DNA from: an uncultured Bacilli bacterium
GTDB taxonomy: Bacteria; Bacillota_I; Bacilli_A; RF39; UBA660
Direction: 5' to 3'
Assembly (NCBI GenBank): GCA_934155005.1
Contig: CAKPGR010000003.1
Location: forward strand, 1-64,000
DNA length: 64,000 nt
Shown: piece by piece, positions 24,989 through 33,256 of the stretch
Layout: each line of letters starts with the position of its first letter
How positions within the stretch are numbered: position 1 is the first letter of the stretch
Position numbers and translations under genes: made by a program
Notes under the pieces: generated by a model
The model's database searches: none
What the model saw: the letters and a program-made list of their open reading frames with translations, nothing else
What the model was told of the DNA's origin: nothing

Positions 24989-27442
24989 ATGTCTGATGTA
25001 AGTAAGATATCAGGTAATATAACACCAAATTTGAACAATTTTGGTAATATAGTTAAAAAGTCAATATCTAATAGTGTTACAGGCTTACAAGGCATGCCTC
25101 AAGACCAAGTAACTTCAACAGTGGATTTGTCATCTTTTGTAGATGTTAAAGAAAATATTACTGATGCATTTCAAAAATTCTCTGTTTCTTATGATGAGAC
25201 GGCTACTAAAATAGCTGATAAGGCAGAAAGTAAAATAGGTGAAATGCTTAGAAAACTGGATTCTTATCAAAAAGAAGCTAATGATTGGTGGAACAATGAA
25301 GCAAAGCCATTCTTTGATAAAGCCGCAAAAAATATTGAAAAGGCATACATAGAGTCAGCTGCTATTCAAACTAGAGTTGATAGTACAGCAGCGACAGCAG
25401 TATTATCAGTTGGTGAAGGTATTTTTAAAGTGGGAGAGTGGGTTGTAGATGGAGGCGCTATAGTTGCAACAGCATGTGATTCCCTTCAAACCTTGGCTAT
25501 TGATTTAGGAAAATACGTTGGATGTAAAGTAACTAATCAAGAGTTTGAATCTGAAACAGCTAAAATGTGGAATAATACAAAAGATTTTGTTTCAAATGAC
25601 TTTGTTGGTGGAGCATTTGATAAATTTTATGATAATACAAAAGTTGGAAATTATTTAAAGAAAAGTTCCTATGCTTTTGATAATACGCGTGAATTTGGTA
25701 AAGGATTTGGGGAAGCTATTGGTGTAATAGCTATATCTGCTTTAACATTTGGAGCAGGTGGTGCAGCAATAGGAGGTGCAGGTGCAGCTGGATCTGCTGG
25801 TGTTTTTGGAAGTAGTGCAGCGCAACTTGGAGTAACAGCCGGTGCAGTAGGATTTGGTAAAGGATCAGAAAAAGCATGGTCTGATGGTGCTGGTATAGCT
25901 GAGGGATTAGCTACTGGTGCAGCTACTGGTGCTTGGGAAGGATTTCAATGGTTTATTGGTGGTAAAATTGGTGGCTCTAACATTGCTGGTGAGTCTCATA
26001 AAGTATTAAATAGTTTATCAAGAATTGTTTTAGATGGTATAGATGGTGGTGTGGAAGGATTCACACAACCAGTTATTAATTCAATATATCAAAAAGGATA
26101 TTATGATGAAAATGATATTTATGTAGAATTTGATGAAGAAGATAATTATGTTGACAAAGTAAAAGAATTATATGATGATAATGGTGGATGGAATAGTGTT
26201 CGTCAAGGATTTATAATGGGATCTGTTATGTCTGCACTTGGTGAAGTATCAGGTGGAGTCAAACAACTTAAAAATGAAGGTAAAACAAAACCTAATAAAA
26301 TTGATAATGATGTAAAAATAAAATCAGTTGATAGTGGTCAAAATAAAAATACAATAACATTTGAAGAATATCAAAATATGAAAAAAGAAGTTGATGTTAA
26401 ATCTTTACAAGAAAGACTTGATAAATTAAGAAAAATAATTGATACTGATGAATATAGAAGGTATACTGAAAGAAATAAACAACATGAAGCTCAAGTTTTA
26501 AGACCTGATTTTGACAATATAGATAAAGAAATAGCTTCAATTGAGACCAAATTAGCGAGTAATCCTATTTCTAAAAAAATAGAAAAAACATTAAAAGATG
26601 AAATCAATTCTTTGATAAATAAAACTGATGATGTTGAAACAAAAGCTAGAAAATTATATGTTGAATTGAATAAAAGAGTTTCCTATGATTTTAATTATAT
26701 TAAGGGTAATAAGGAAGTACAACAAGAACTTTTAAATAGAAAAGTTACATTTGATAATATGAAAAATAACGAGGTTGTATGTAAGGGTTGGTCAGATTTA
26801 TTTAATGAACTTTTAAAAGATAATGGTATTGATTCTAAAATCGTTTCTACATCTAAAAAATCGCATTATTGGGTTGAAATTAATTTAGAAGATAGTATAA
26901 TAATTGCTGATGCAACAGATGCTTTAGGTATTGGTGGACCGGATTTAAGTAATTGCAAGAATGGATTTTCAACATTGGGGTTTGTTAAGACACATAAAGG
27001 TATGTCAAATACAAGATTAAAAAATATGTATGATAATAATCCAGGAGTTGAAGAGGCGGTTAAGAGCCAATGGAAAAAAGTTGATAGTAAAATTGAATAT
27101 AATAATAATGGGGCTTATTTAGAAGACATTGTTGAAAAATCAAGAGAATTATTTGGAAAAAATAATTCAAACAATGATACTAGTTTATTTAAACTAGATA
27201 TTCCAGATAAATCAGATGGTTATAGCTTATTTGGTTATTTGAACAAGATGAAAGAAATTACTGGAAATAGTACTGCAAATATAAATTATGGATTTTTCAA
27301 AAATGGTAATAATTACGAGTTTACAACAATACTTACCGAAAATAATAATTATATGGTATGTAATAATTCAATTGGAAAGAAAATATTTGATAATTTTATA
27401 GATTTTGATAATTTTCTTCATTCAAATAATATTTCAAGATGA
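24989..27442 (+). CDS. Putative T7SS effector with C-terminal transglutaminase-like (Cys-His-Asp) domain
   Basis: 817 aa in a polymorphic-toxin layout. Residues 1-130 are helical and without signal peptide; there is a WWNNEAKPFF stretch near 93-102, possibly a WXG-like export element. About 235-330 is a Gly/Ala-rich, moderately hydrophobic region (GAGGAAIGGAGAAG...) like those used for membrane crossing. A linker with coiled coil follows, then around 540-680 a transglutaminase-like/cysteine protease core: VVCKGWSDLF with C598, SHYWVEI with H626, ADATD with D641, the exact order of a Cys-His-Asp triad. The last ~130 residues are of unknown type. It is followed at once by a small gene that could encode its immunity protein. 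Peptidase, transglutaminase or deamidase activity are all possible. Confidence 0.7.
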   Translation: MSDVSKISGNITPNLNNFGNIVKKSISNSVTGLQGMPQDQVTSTVDLSSFVDVKENITDAFQKFSVSYDETATKIADKAESKIGEMLRKLDSYQKEANDWWNNEAKPFFDKAAKNIEKAYIESAAIQTRVDSTAATAVLSVGEGIFKVGEWVVDGGAIVATACDSLQTLAIDLGKYVGCKVTNQEFESETAKMWNNTKDFVSNDFVGGAFDKFYDNTKVGNYLKKSSYAFDNTREFGKGFGEAIGVIAISALTFGAGGAAIGGAGAAGSAGVFGSSAAQLGVTAGAVGFGKGSEKAWSDGAGIAEGLATGAATGAWEGFQWFIGGKIGGSNIAGESHKVLNSLSRIVLDGIDGGVEGFTQPVINSIYQKGYYDENDIYVEFDEEDNYVDKVKELYDDNGGWNSVRQGFIMGSVMSALGEVSGGVKQLKNEGKTKPNKIDNDVKIKSVDSGQNKNTITFEEYQNMKKEVDVKSLQERLDKLRKIIDTDEYRRYTERNKQHEAQVLRPDFDNIDKEIASIETKLASNPISKKIEKTLKDEINSLINKTDDVETKARKLYVELNKRVSYDFNYIKGNKEVQQELLNRKVTFDNMKNNEVVCKGWSDLFNELLKDNGIDSKIVSTSKKSHYWVEINLEDSIIIADATDALGIGGPDLSNCKNGFSTLGFVKTHKGMSNTRLKNMYDNNPGVEEAVKSQWKKVDSKIEYNNNGAYLEDIVEKSRELFGKNNSNNDTSLFKLDIPDKSDGYSLFGYLNKMKEITGNSTANINYGFFKNGNNYEFTTILTENNNYMVCNNSIGKKIFDNFIDFDNFLHSNNISR

Positions 27443-27460
27443 TGATAGGGATGATAATTT

Positions 27461-27721
27461 ATGGATAAAATAATTGAACTTTTAGAGCGTAAAAAAGGCA
27501 AAATAAATACAGATTTAGATTTAGAAAAATATAATCATATAAAAGAAATTATTAAACATGAAGATATATTTTTTTATCTTGATATGTCAACAGTACTTGG
27601 GATTTTAGAATTTTTAGATGTAGAACCTGATGAAAGATTAAAGTTATATTATTCTTTAACTTCAATGGAAAATTATGAAAAAAATATTCCAAATGTTAGA
27701 ATTATTAATGGAAAAAAATAG
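27461..27721 (+). CDS. Small acidic/helical protein, candidate immunity protein (86 aa)
   Basis: No family recognised. Compact, charged and helical, with a DIFFYLDMSTVLGILEFLDVEPDERLKLYYSL core; no membrane helix. It starts 18 bases after the effector gene and ends the T7SS operon at a strong terminator, the usual position for an immunity gene of a toxin cassette. The call is positional. Confidence 0.4.
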   Translation: MDKIIELLERKKGKINTDLDLEKYNHIKEIIKHEDIFFYLDMSTVLGILEFLDVEPDERLKLYYSLTSMENYEKNIPNVRIINGKK

Positions 27722-27755
27722 AAAAAAATGGAAATTATTTTTCCATTTTTTTATA
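27719..27755. terminator. Bidirectional terminator between T7SS operon and vanY genes
   Basis: AAAAAATGGAAA / TTTTCCATTTTTTT stem with T runs on both strands, between convergent genes. Confidence 0.75.
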
Positions 27756-28409
27756 TTCTTCTAATGTTTTATTATTTTCATGTAAATATTTAGCTAATTT
27801 CTTTCCAACATATCTATAATGCCAAGGTTCATATTTAAACCCTGTAATTCTTTCTTTATTTTTAGGATACCTTAAAATAAAACCATACTTATGAGCATTT
27901 TTTATCATCCAATTAAATTCTTTTGATTCTTCAAATAAATTATAATCATCATTAGACCCCATTACATCAACTGCTAAACCTGTTTGATGCTCAGAGTGAC
28001 CTGGTTTAGCAGATGCTTTTAAAGCATAATCTAAGCCTTTTTCTTTTACATAATAATTAAATAATTCATCTTGATATTCATAACTTCTATAAGCGGATAC
28101 AGCAGTAATATTATATTCCTTTTTTTTAGCATCTCTACTTAAAGCTTCAAAATTAATAGCAGCACATCTTCTCAAAAACTTATTTTGATTGGAGTATATA
28201 ACATCTAATTTTATTAAATCATCAGGTTTATAATTACTATTTAATTTATTATTTTTATTAACTAAAACATCAATTTTATTAGGGTTATCAATTGTCTTAA
28301 CATTTTTATAAAATTTAGGCCCAAAAATATTTAAATCCTTAGTATAAAAAAACAAAATAAGTAAAATGAGAATAAAATAAAAACAAAATTTAAAAAATTT
28401 TAAACTCAT
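27735..28409 (-). CDS. VanY-type D-alanyl-D-alanine carboxypeptidase (paralogue 1)
   Basis: Zn-dependent LAS-family peptidase trimming D-Ala from peptidoglycan stems. One N-terminal membrane helix (about 5-22), then the catalytic domain with SEHQTGLAVDV (His and Asp zinc ligands; H-x6-D spacing) and PWHYRYVG (catalytic Glu region precedes, third His ligand). 224 aa, the shortest of three tandem copies; lacks the helical N-terminal extension of the other two. ATG after GTGGTGAG. Adjacent copies converge on the T7SS operon. Confidence 0.88.
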   Translation of the reverse strand: MSLKFFKFCFYFILILLILFFYTKDLNIFGPKFYKNVKTIDNPNKIDVLVNKNNKLNSNYKPDDLIKLDVIYSNQNKFLRRCAAINFEALSRDAKKKEYNITAVSAYRSYEYQDELFNYYVKEKGLDYALKASAKPGHSEHQTGLAVDVMGSNDDYNLFEESKEFNWMIKNAHKYGFILRYPKNKERITGFKYEPWHYRYVGKKLAKYLHENNKTLEEYKKMEK

Positions 28410-28436
28410 AATCTCACCACTATATTATATGAAAAA

Positions 28437-28459
28437 ATGTTAAGTAGTTTACTTAACAT
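28437..28459 (-). terminator. Terminator after vanY paralogue 2
   Basis: ATGTTAAGTA/TACTTAACAT 10-bp stem with 3-base loop, overlapping the stop codon; on the minus strand followed by TTTTTTC. Confidence 0.78.
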
Positions 28460-29504
28460 AATATTCATAATACTCTTCAAAAGTTAAATTCTTTTCAAAT
28501 ATCATTTTAGCAGCTTCAATTCCAACGTATCTATAATGCCATGACTCATATATATATCCTGTTATATTAACTTTATCCTTAGGATATCTTAAAATAAAAC
28601 CATATTTATAAGCATTCTCTTTTAACCAAGTAAATTCCTTAGTTGTTTCAAAATTTCCAAGAGTTGTAGTAGGAGTAGTAACATCAAAAGCAAGACCTGT
28701 TTGATGTTCAGAATAACCAGGACGAGCTGAATAAGTATCAGCTTTATTATAACCATCAACAGAAGCATAATTTTCATATAATGAATTTTGTGTTTTAAAA
28801 CTTCTGTAAGGTGATCTAATATATAGATTTAAATTTTTATTTTTAGCGTCTTTCCACATTTTTTTATAAGCGTCATATACAGTACTATTTAAATACTTAC
28901 CACTAACTCCATAAGTGGATTCTATTTCAACTAAATCACTAGGAATATAGTCATCATCTAACTTGTTATATTTATTAACTAGAATTAAAAAGCCCTTAGA
29001 TAAATCAGTCTTTTTAACGTTAGTATAATAATTATAATCTCTACCACTATTAACCATTGTAATAATATTACTTACATCATCACTATCATAAGCTAAATAT
29101 CTATCTAAATTATCCATTTTAAAATATTTGCTTTTCATTAAAGAAATGGTTTTATCAGTATAAGTTATATTTTTATCAAAAAAGTTATTATTAACAACAT
29201 AAATAATATCATCTAAATTAAAATTATATACATTCATAAATTCAATATATTTATCTAAATTATCTTCCTTAAAATCTTTATTTTTTATCAGTTCAATATA
29301 TTTTTTATTATAATCATAATTTAATAATTTCTCTGGATCTTTTAAATTATTTATAATTTTAATATCACTATTAGAATAACCTACATTTTTAAATTTATCG
29401 TTTAAAGATATAGGTTTATTAGAAATTAAAAAGATGATAATTAAAATAATTAATATAATAACTGGAATAATAAATACACTTTTCTTTAGTTTTCTTTTTT
29501 TCAT
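28449..29504 (-). CDS. VanY-type D-alanyl-D-alanine carboxypeptidase (paralogue 2)
   Basis: Membrane anchor near residues 7-28, then an extracellular helical extension of ~110 residues containing two copies of a KxKxFKxxNLDxY(I/L) unit, then the VanY catalytic domain with SEHQTGLAFDV and SWHYRYVG (Glu-Ser replaces Glu-Pro before the WHY). I start at 29504 (AAGTGAT at proper spacing, MKKRKLKKS, exactly as in paralogue 3); an ATG 6 codons upstream is possible. Own terminator downstream. Confidence 0.87.
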   Translation of the reverse strand: MKKRKLKKSVFIIPVIILIILIIIFLISNKPISLNDKFKNVGYSNSDIKIINNLKDPEKLLNYDYNKKYIELIKNKDFKEDNLDKYIEFMNVYNFNLDDIIYVVNNNFFDKNITYTDKTISLMKSKYFKMDNLDRYLAYDSDDVSNIITMVNSGRDYNYYTNVKKTDLSKGFLILVNKYNKLDDDYIPSDLVEIESTYGVSGKYLNSTVYDAYKKMWKDAKNKNLNLYIRSPYRSFKTQNSLYENYASVDGYNKADTYSARPGYSEHQTGLAFDVTTPTTTLGNFETTKEFTWLKENAYKYGFILRYPKDKVNITGYIYESWHYRYVGIEAAKMIFEKNLTFEEYYEYYVK

Positions 29505-29631
29505 TTTATCACTTATCCTCATATTAAATTATAACACGTATAATAAAAAATGTTAAATAAATATATTAAACAAAATAAAAAAATTTAGAAATTATGTCTA
29601 TAATATTAATAAAATCTAGAAGGTCACAAAA

Positions 29632-29664
29632 AAAGTTAATTATTTATTAACTTTTTTCAATATA
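29632..29664 (-). terminator. Terminator after vanY paralogue 3
   Basis: AAAAAGTTAAT / ATTAACTTTTT stem around the stop codon with flanking T run on the minus strand. Confidence 0.75.
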
Positions 29665-30591
29665 ATATGCATAGTATTCATCGTAAGTGATATTTTCTTT
29701 ATGTATTTTCAAAGCCATATCTTTTCCAACATATCTATAATGCCAAGGTTCATAATCATATCCAGTTATGTCCTCTTTTCCTTTTGGATATCTTAAAATA
29801 AAACCGTATTTATAAGCATTTTCTTTTAACCATTTACTTTCATTTGAATCATCAAAATTATCCATTGTACTATTATAAGTTACAATATCAAGCGCTAAAC
29901 CTGTTTGATGTTCAGAATATCCAGGACGAGCTGCATATAAATCAGCCCATTTTTCACCATTTTTAGTAGCATATCTGTTCCATATACTATCTTGGTCTTC
30001 ATAAGACCTATAAGAAGCATTAACAATTAAATTAAGACCTTTTAATTTAGCTGCTTTATACATTTCTATAAAAGCATCAACAACTTCTTTATTCGCTTTA
30101 TTATCAGCAAAAGCATAAGTTGTACCAATATTTATTATGTCAGTAGCTTCATAAGATTTATCTAAATGATAAAATTTATTTATTAACATTAAGTTTCCTA
30201 AACTTGTATCAGTTTCTTTAATAGCGTCTTCATCATACCATTCATAGTCTGCTCCTACATTAACAATACTTACAACATGTGACATTTTATCATTTTTATT
30301 TTCTTTATAATAAGCCAAATATCTATCTAAATTTTTATATAAAAAGTATTTTTGTTTTACAAAAGAAACTAGTGATTTACTATATTTTTTTGTTAAAACG
30401 TCATCAATTTCTTTATCTTTAAGTTTAAGTATTATTTTTATTTCACTATCATCATAACCAATTTTACCTAATTTATATTCATAACTATTTATATATTTTA
30501 TGTATTTAAAACATCCAATACTTGCTATTATGATAAAAATAATAAGTCCAATTAAAATATAAAATGATTTTTTTAATCTTCTTTTTTTCAT
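29647..30591 (-). CDS. VanY-type D-alanyl-D-alanine carboxypeptidase (paralogue 3)
   Basis: 314 aa: basic N terminus MKKRRLKKS, membrane helix (about 11-32), a shorter helical extension with one KQKYFLYKNLDRYLAYY unit, and the catalytic domain with SEHQTGLALDIV and PWHYRYVG. Each copy carries all zinc ligands, so all three should be active. AGGTGATACT ribosome binding site. Each has its own terminator, suggesting separate transcription units arising from tandem duplication. Confidence 0.88.
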   Translation of the reverse strand: MKKRRLKKSFYILIGLIIFIIIASIGCFKYIKYINSYEYKLGKIGYDDSEIKIILKLKDKEIDDVLTKKYSKSLVSFVKQKYFLYKNLDRYLAYYKENKNDKMSHVVSIVNVGADYEWYDEDAIKETDTSLGNLMLINKFYHLDKSYEATDIINIGTTYAFADNKANKEVVDAFIEMYKAAKLKGLNLIVNASYRSYEDQDSIWNRYATKNGEKWADLYAARPGYSEHQTGLALDIVTYNSTMDNFDDSNESKWLKENAYKYGFILRYPKGKEDITGYDYEPWHYRYVGKDMALKIHKENITYDEYYAYYIEKS

Positions 30592-30677
30592 AGTATCACC
30601 TAATTTAATTATAACAAATATTTAAAATAATACAATAAATTTTATAAATAAAGCCATAATATGAATAGGTGAAAAAT

Positions 30678-31196
30678 ATGAATTTAATTTTTTTATGTAT
30701 AAAAATATTTTTTGTAAGAATTTTAGATGTATCACTTGGAACAGTAAGATCAATTGTAACTATAAAAGGACAAATTAAAGTAGCTAGTATAATTGGTTTT
30801 ATTGAAGTCTTTGTATGGTTTGTAGTTGTAAAAGAAGCTTTGAGCACAACAAATAATAGTATTTTTATAGCTATATCATATGCTTTTGGCTTTGCAACAG
30901 GAACATATATTGGTGGTTTAATATCTAATCGTTTTATAAAAATTAAACTTGGTATTACAGCTATATTATCAAAAAAAGATAATGAATTAGTTAAAATGAT
31001 TAGAAAAAATGGCTTTGCTGTTAGCGTTATAGATGTTAAAGGACAAAATTTATTAGATTCAAAATATATGCTTTTTATTGAAATAGAAAGTGATAGGTAT
31101 AATGAATTAACTAAATTAATAAAAAATTTAGACAATAATGCTTTTATTGTTGTAAATGAAACTAAATATGTTCATAATGGTTATTTTGCTAAATAA
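30678..31196 (+). CDS. UPF0316/YebE-type membrane protein (DUF2179)
   Basis: 172 aa. Three hydrophobic segments in the first ~85 residues including RILDVSLGTVRSI and SYAFGFATGTYIGGLI, then a soluble DUF2179-type beta-alpha domain with VRKNGFAV-like MIRKNGFAVSVIDVKG. This is the UPF0316 pattern; the C-terminal fold resembles PII-like/ACT-type domains, ligand unknown. ATG at 30678 lies 5 bases after AGGTGA; an upstream GTG inside that site is rejected. Confidence 0.85.
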   Translation: MNLIFLCIKIFFVRILDVSLGTVRSIVTIKGQIKVASIIGFIEVFVWFVVVKEALSTTNNSIFIAISYAFGFATGTYIGGLISNRFIKIKLGITAILSKKDNELVKMIRKNGFAVSVIDVKGQNLLDSKYMLFIEIESDRYNELTKLIKNLDNNAFIVVNETKYVHNGYFAK

Positions 31197-31199
31197 TAA

Positions 31200-31228
31200 T
31201 TGATTTAATCTTAAAAAAATGTTAAAAT
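31200..31228 (+). promoter_or_regulatory. Promoter of the T-box/serS operon
   Basis: TTGATT (31200-31205), 17-base spacer, TAAAAT (31223-31228). Confidence 0.65.
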
Positions 31229-31235
31229 TACTTTG

Positions 31236-31430
31236 TAAAGCAATTATGAAAGATAAGTAATAAATATGTTATTTAATAGAGAGTTAGTGTTAGGTGGAAA
31301 CTAATAGTAATAATTTATGAAATCTACTTTCTAGTGAAATTAATCATTTCCGGGTAAAACCGTTATCTAAATTAAGCTATTAGTAGGATGGTACCGCATT
31401 TTTTATGCTCCTATACTGATAGCTTTTTTG
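31236..31430 (+). promoter_or_regulatory. T-box riboswitch, serine specific
   Basis: A leader that reads uncharged tRNA-Ser and controls read-through. The T-box core TAGGATGGTACCGC (31384-31397) is clear. Stem I holds GAAATCTACTT with a likely TCT (serine) specifier at 31323-31325. The terminator pairs AAGCTAT (31374 on) plus AGGA with TCCTATACTGATAGCTT, followed by T6. Specifier matches the downstream serS. Confidence 0.88.
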
Positions 31431-31442
31431 TAGGAGGAAATT

Positions 31443-31916
31443 ATGAGTGATGGAATAGTAACCTTAATTAGAAATAGTACATTATCTGAAAATGATGATT
31501 TATCTATTAGTCAAGCAGAATGTTTTGATATTATGGTTGGTAATAAATTTGTTGGTGTTATCTCTTATAGATATCATGGTGACTTACATTATATTGATTA
31601 TGGAGGTAATATTAATTACCGGATTATAGAAAAAGAAAGAGGACATGGTTACGCTAAAAGAGCTTTAAAAATTATGCTTAATATTTTGAAGTATAATACA
31701 AAGTTTGATGAACCTTTATATGTTGCATCAACTACATATAATGATGACTATTTAAATGTGGCAACCGAGTGTGGTGGTAAATTAATATATGAAGGTCTTG
31801 TTCCAGATAATTTAATATCACCTAAAATAGATCAAGAAATGAAAAATATAAAATTATATGAATTTGTAATTGAAAAAGAAAGGAAGAAAGAAAATGATAG
31901 ACATAAAGTTAATTAG
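31443..31916 (+). CDS. GNAT-family N-acetyltransferase
   Basis: 157 aa. The acetyl-CoA binding motif A is visible: NYRIIEKERGHGYAKRAL (R/Q-x-x-G-x-G/A core ERGHGYA), preceded by IDYGGNI and followed by VASTTYNDDYLNVATECGG, the usual RimJ/RimL-like order. Substrate unknown. It lies between the serine T-box and serS and overlaps serS by 23 bases, so its expression follows serine-tRNA charging. Confidence 0.82.
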   Translation: MSDGIVTLIRNSTLSENDDLSISQAECFDIMVGNKFVGVISYRYHGDLHYIDYGGNINYRIIEKERGHGYAKRALKIMLNILKYNTKFDEPLYVASTTYNDDYLNVATECGGKLIYEGLVPDNLISPKIDQEMKNIKLYEFVIEKERKKENDRHKVN

Positions 31917-33171
31917 AGAAAATAAGGAATTAGTAAAAGAAAATATAAAGAAAAAATTTCAAAATCATAAATTAGTTCTTGTTGATGAAATATATGATTT
32001 AGATTTAGAATTTAGAAAAGTTAAACAAGAAGTGGAAAAATTAAAAAGTGATAAAAATAACAAAAGTAGCGAAATAGGATCTTTAATGCGTGAAGGAAAA
32101 AAAGACGAGGCAAATAAAATAAAAGAAGAAATAGTAGCTTATAATGAAAAAATTAATGAATTAGATGAAAAACAAGTTTCACTTGAAAAAGAAATAAAAG
32201 AAAAAATGATGGTTATTCCAAATATAATTGACTCTTCTGTACCAATTGGTGAAGATGATACTAAGAATGTCGAAATTGAAAAATTTGGTGAGCCAGTTGT
32301 TCCAGACTACGAAATTCCATATCATGCTGATATTATAAATGCATTAAATGGAATGGATAAGGATGCTGCTGGAAGAACAAGTGGTCAAGGTTTTTATTAT
32401 TTACTAGGAAATATAGCAAGACTTCATGAAGCAATGCTTGCTTATGCTAGAGATTTTATGATTGATAAGGGATTTACGTATGCAATACCACCATTTATGA
32501 TTAGAAAAAATGTTGTAGAAGGCGTTATGAGTTTTGAAGAAATGGATGCTATGATGTACAAAATTGAAGGTGAAGATTTATATTTAATTGGTACTAGTGA
32601 ACATTCTATGATTGGTAAATTTAAAGATCAAATAATAAAAGAGGAAGAACTTCCTATTGCTATGACTTCATATTCTCCATGCTTTAGAAAAGAAGGTGGA
32701 TCTCATGGACTTGAAGAAAGAGGACTTTATAGAGTTCACCAATTTGAAAAACAAGAAATGATTGTTTTATGTAAAGAAGAAGATGCAATGAATTTTTATA
32801 ATAAGATGTGGAAATATACAGTTGACTTTTTCAGAAGCTTAGATGTTCCTGTTAGAACACTTGAATGTTGTAGTGGTGATCTTGCTGATCTTAAAGTAAA
32901 ATCTTGTGATGTTGAAGCATGGAGCCCAAGACAACAAAAATATTTTGAAGTTGGATCTTGTTCTACATTAGGTGATGCACAAGCTAGAAGACTTGGAATA
33001 AGAGCTAAAGGTAAAGATGGAAATTATTATGTAAATACCTTAAACAATACTGTTGTAGCAACTCCAAGAGGGTTAATTGCTGTTATTGAAAACAATTATC
33101 AAAGTGATGGATCTATAAAAGTTCCAAAAGTATTACAACCTTATATGGGAGGAATAGAGGTTATAAAATAA
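31894..33171 (+). CDS. serS: Seryl-tRNA synthetase
   Basis: Class II synthetase charging tRNA-Ser. N-terminal antiparallel coiled-coil arm (about 28-105), motif 2 around CFRKEGGSHGLEERGLYRVHQFEK, motif 3 with NNTVVATPRGLIAVIENN. Start at 31894 (MIDIKLIRENKELV, the family opening) after AGGAAGAAAG; 425 aa is normal. An open frame extends 8 codons upstream, inside the GNAT gene, and is rejected. Controlled by the upstream T-box. Confidence 0.97.
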   Translation: MIDIKLIRENKELVKENIKKKFQNHKLVLVDEIYDLDLEFRKVKQEVEKLKSDKNNKSSEIGSLMREGKKDEANKIKEEIVAYNEKINELDEKQVSLEKEIKEKMMVIPNIIDSSVPIGEDDTKNVEIEKFGEPVVPDYEIPYHADIINALNGMDKDAAGRTSGQGFYYLLGNIARLHEAMLAYARDFMIDKGFTYAIPPFMIRKNVVEGVMSFEEMDAMMYKIEGEDLYLIGTSEHSMIGKFKDQIIKEEELPIAMTSYSPCFRKEGGSHGLEERGLYRVHQFEKQEMIVLCKEEDAMNFYNKMWKYTVDFFRSLDVPVRTLECCSGDLADLKVKSCDVEAWSPRQQKYFEVGSCSTLGDAQARRLGIRAKGKDGNYYVNTLNNTVVATPRGLIAVIENNYQSDGSIKVPKVLQPYMGGIEVIK

Positions 33172-33222
33172 AGTATAATATGTTAAATAGATAAAAATTC
33201 GTAAGAGATTATTATTTGACAT

Positions 33223-33256
33223 CAAAAAAAAGATATTAATTTATCTTTTTTTTGTT
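33223..33256. terminator. Terminator between serS and kinase-like gene
   Basis: AAAAAAAGATA / TATCTTTTTTT stem, symmetrical, between convergent genes; usable on both strands. Confidence 0.7.

Noticed and set aside
27735..30591. VanY genes as part of a vancomycin-resistance cluster
   Set aside because: No vanHAX, vanR or vanS genes nearby; tandem stand-alone carboxypeptidases are common in ordinary wall metabolism.
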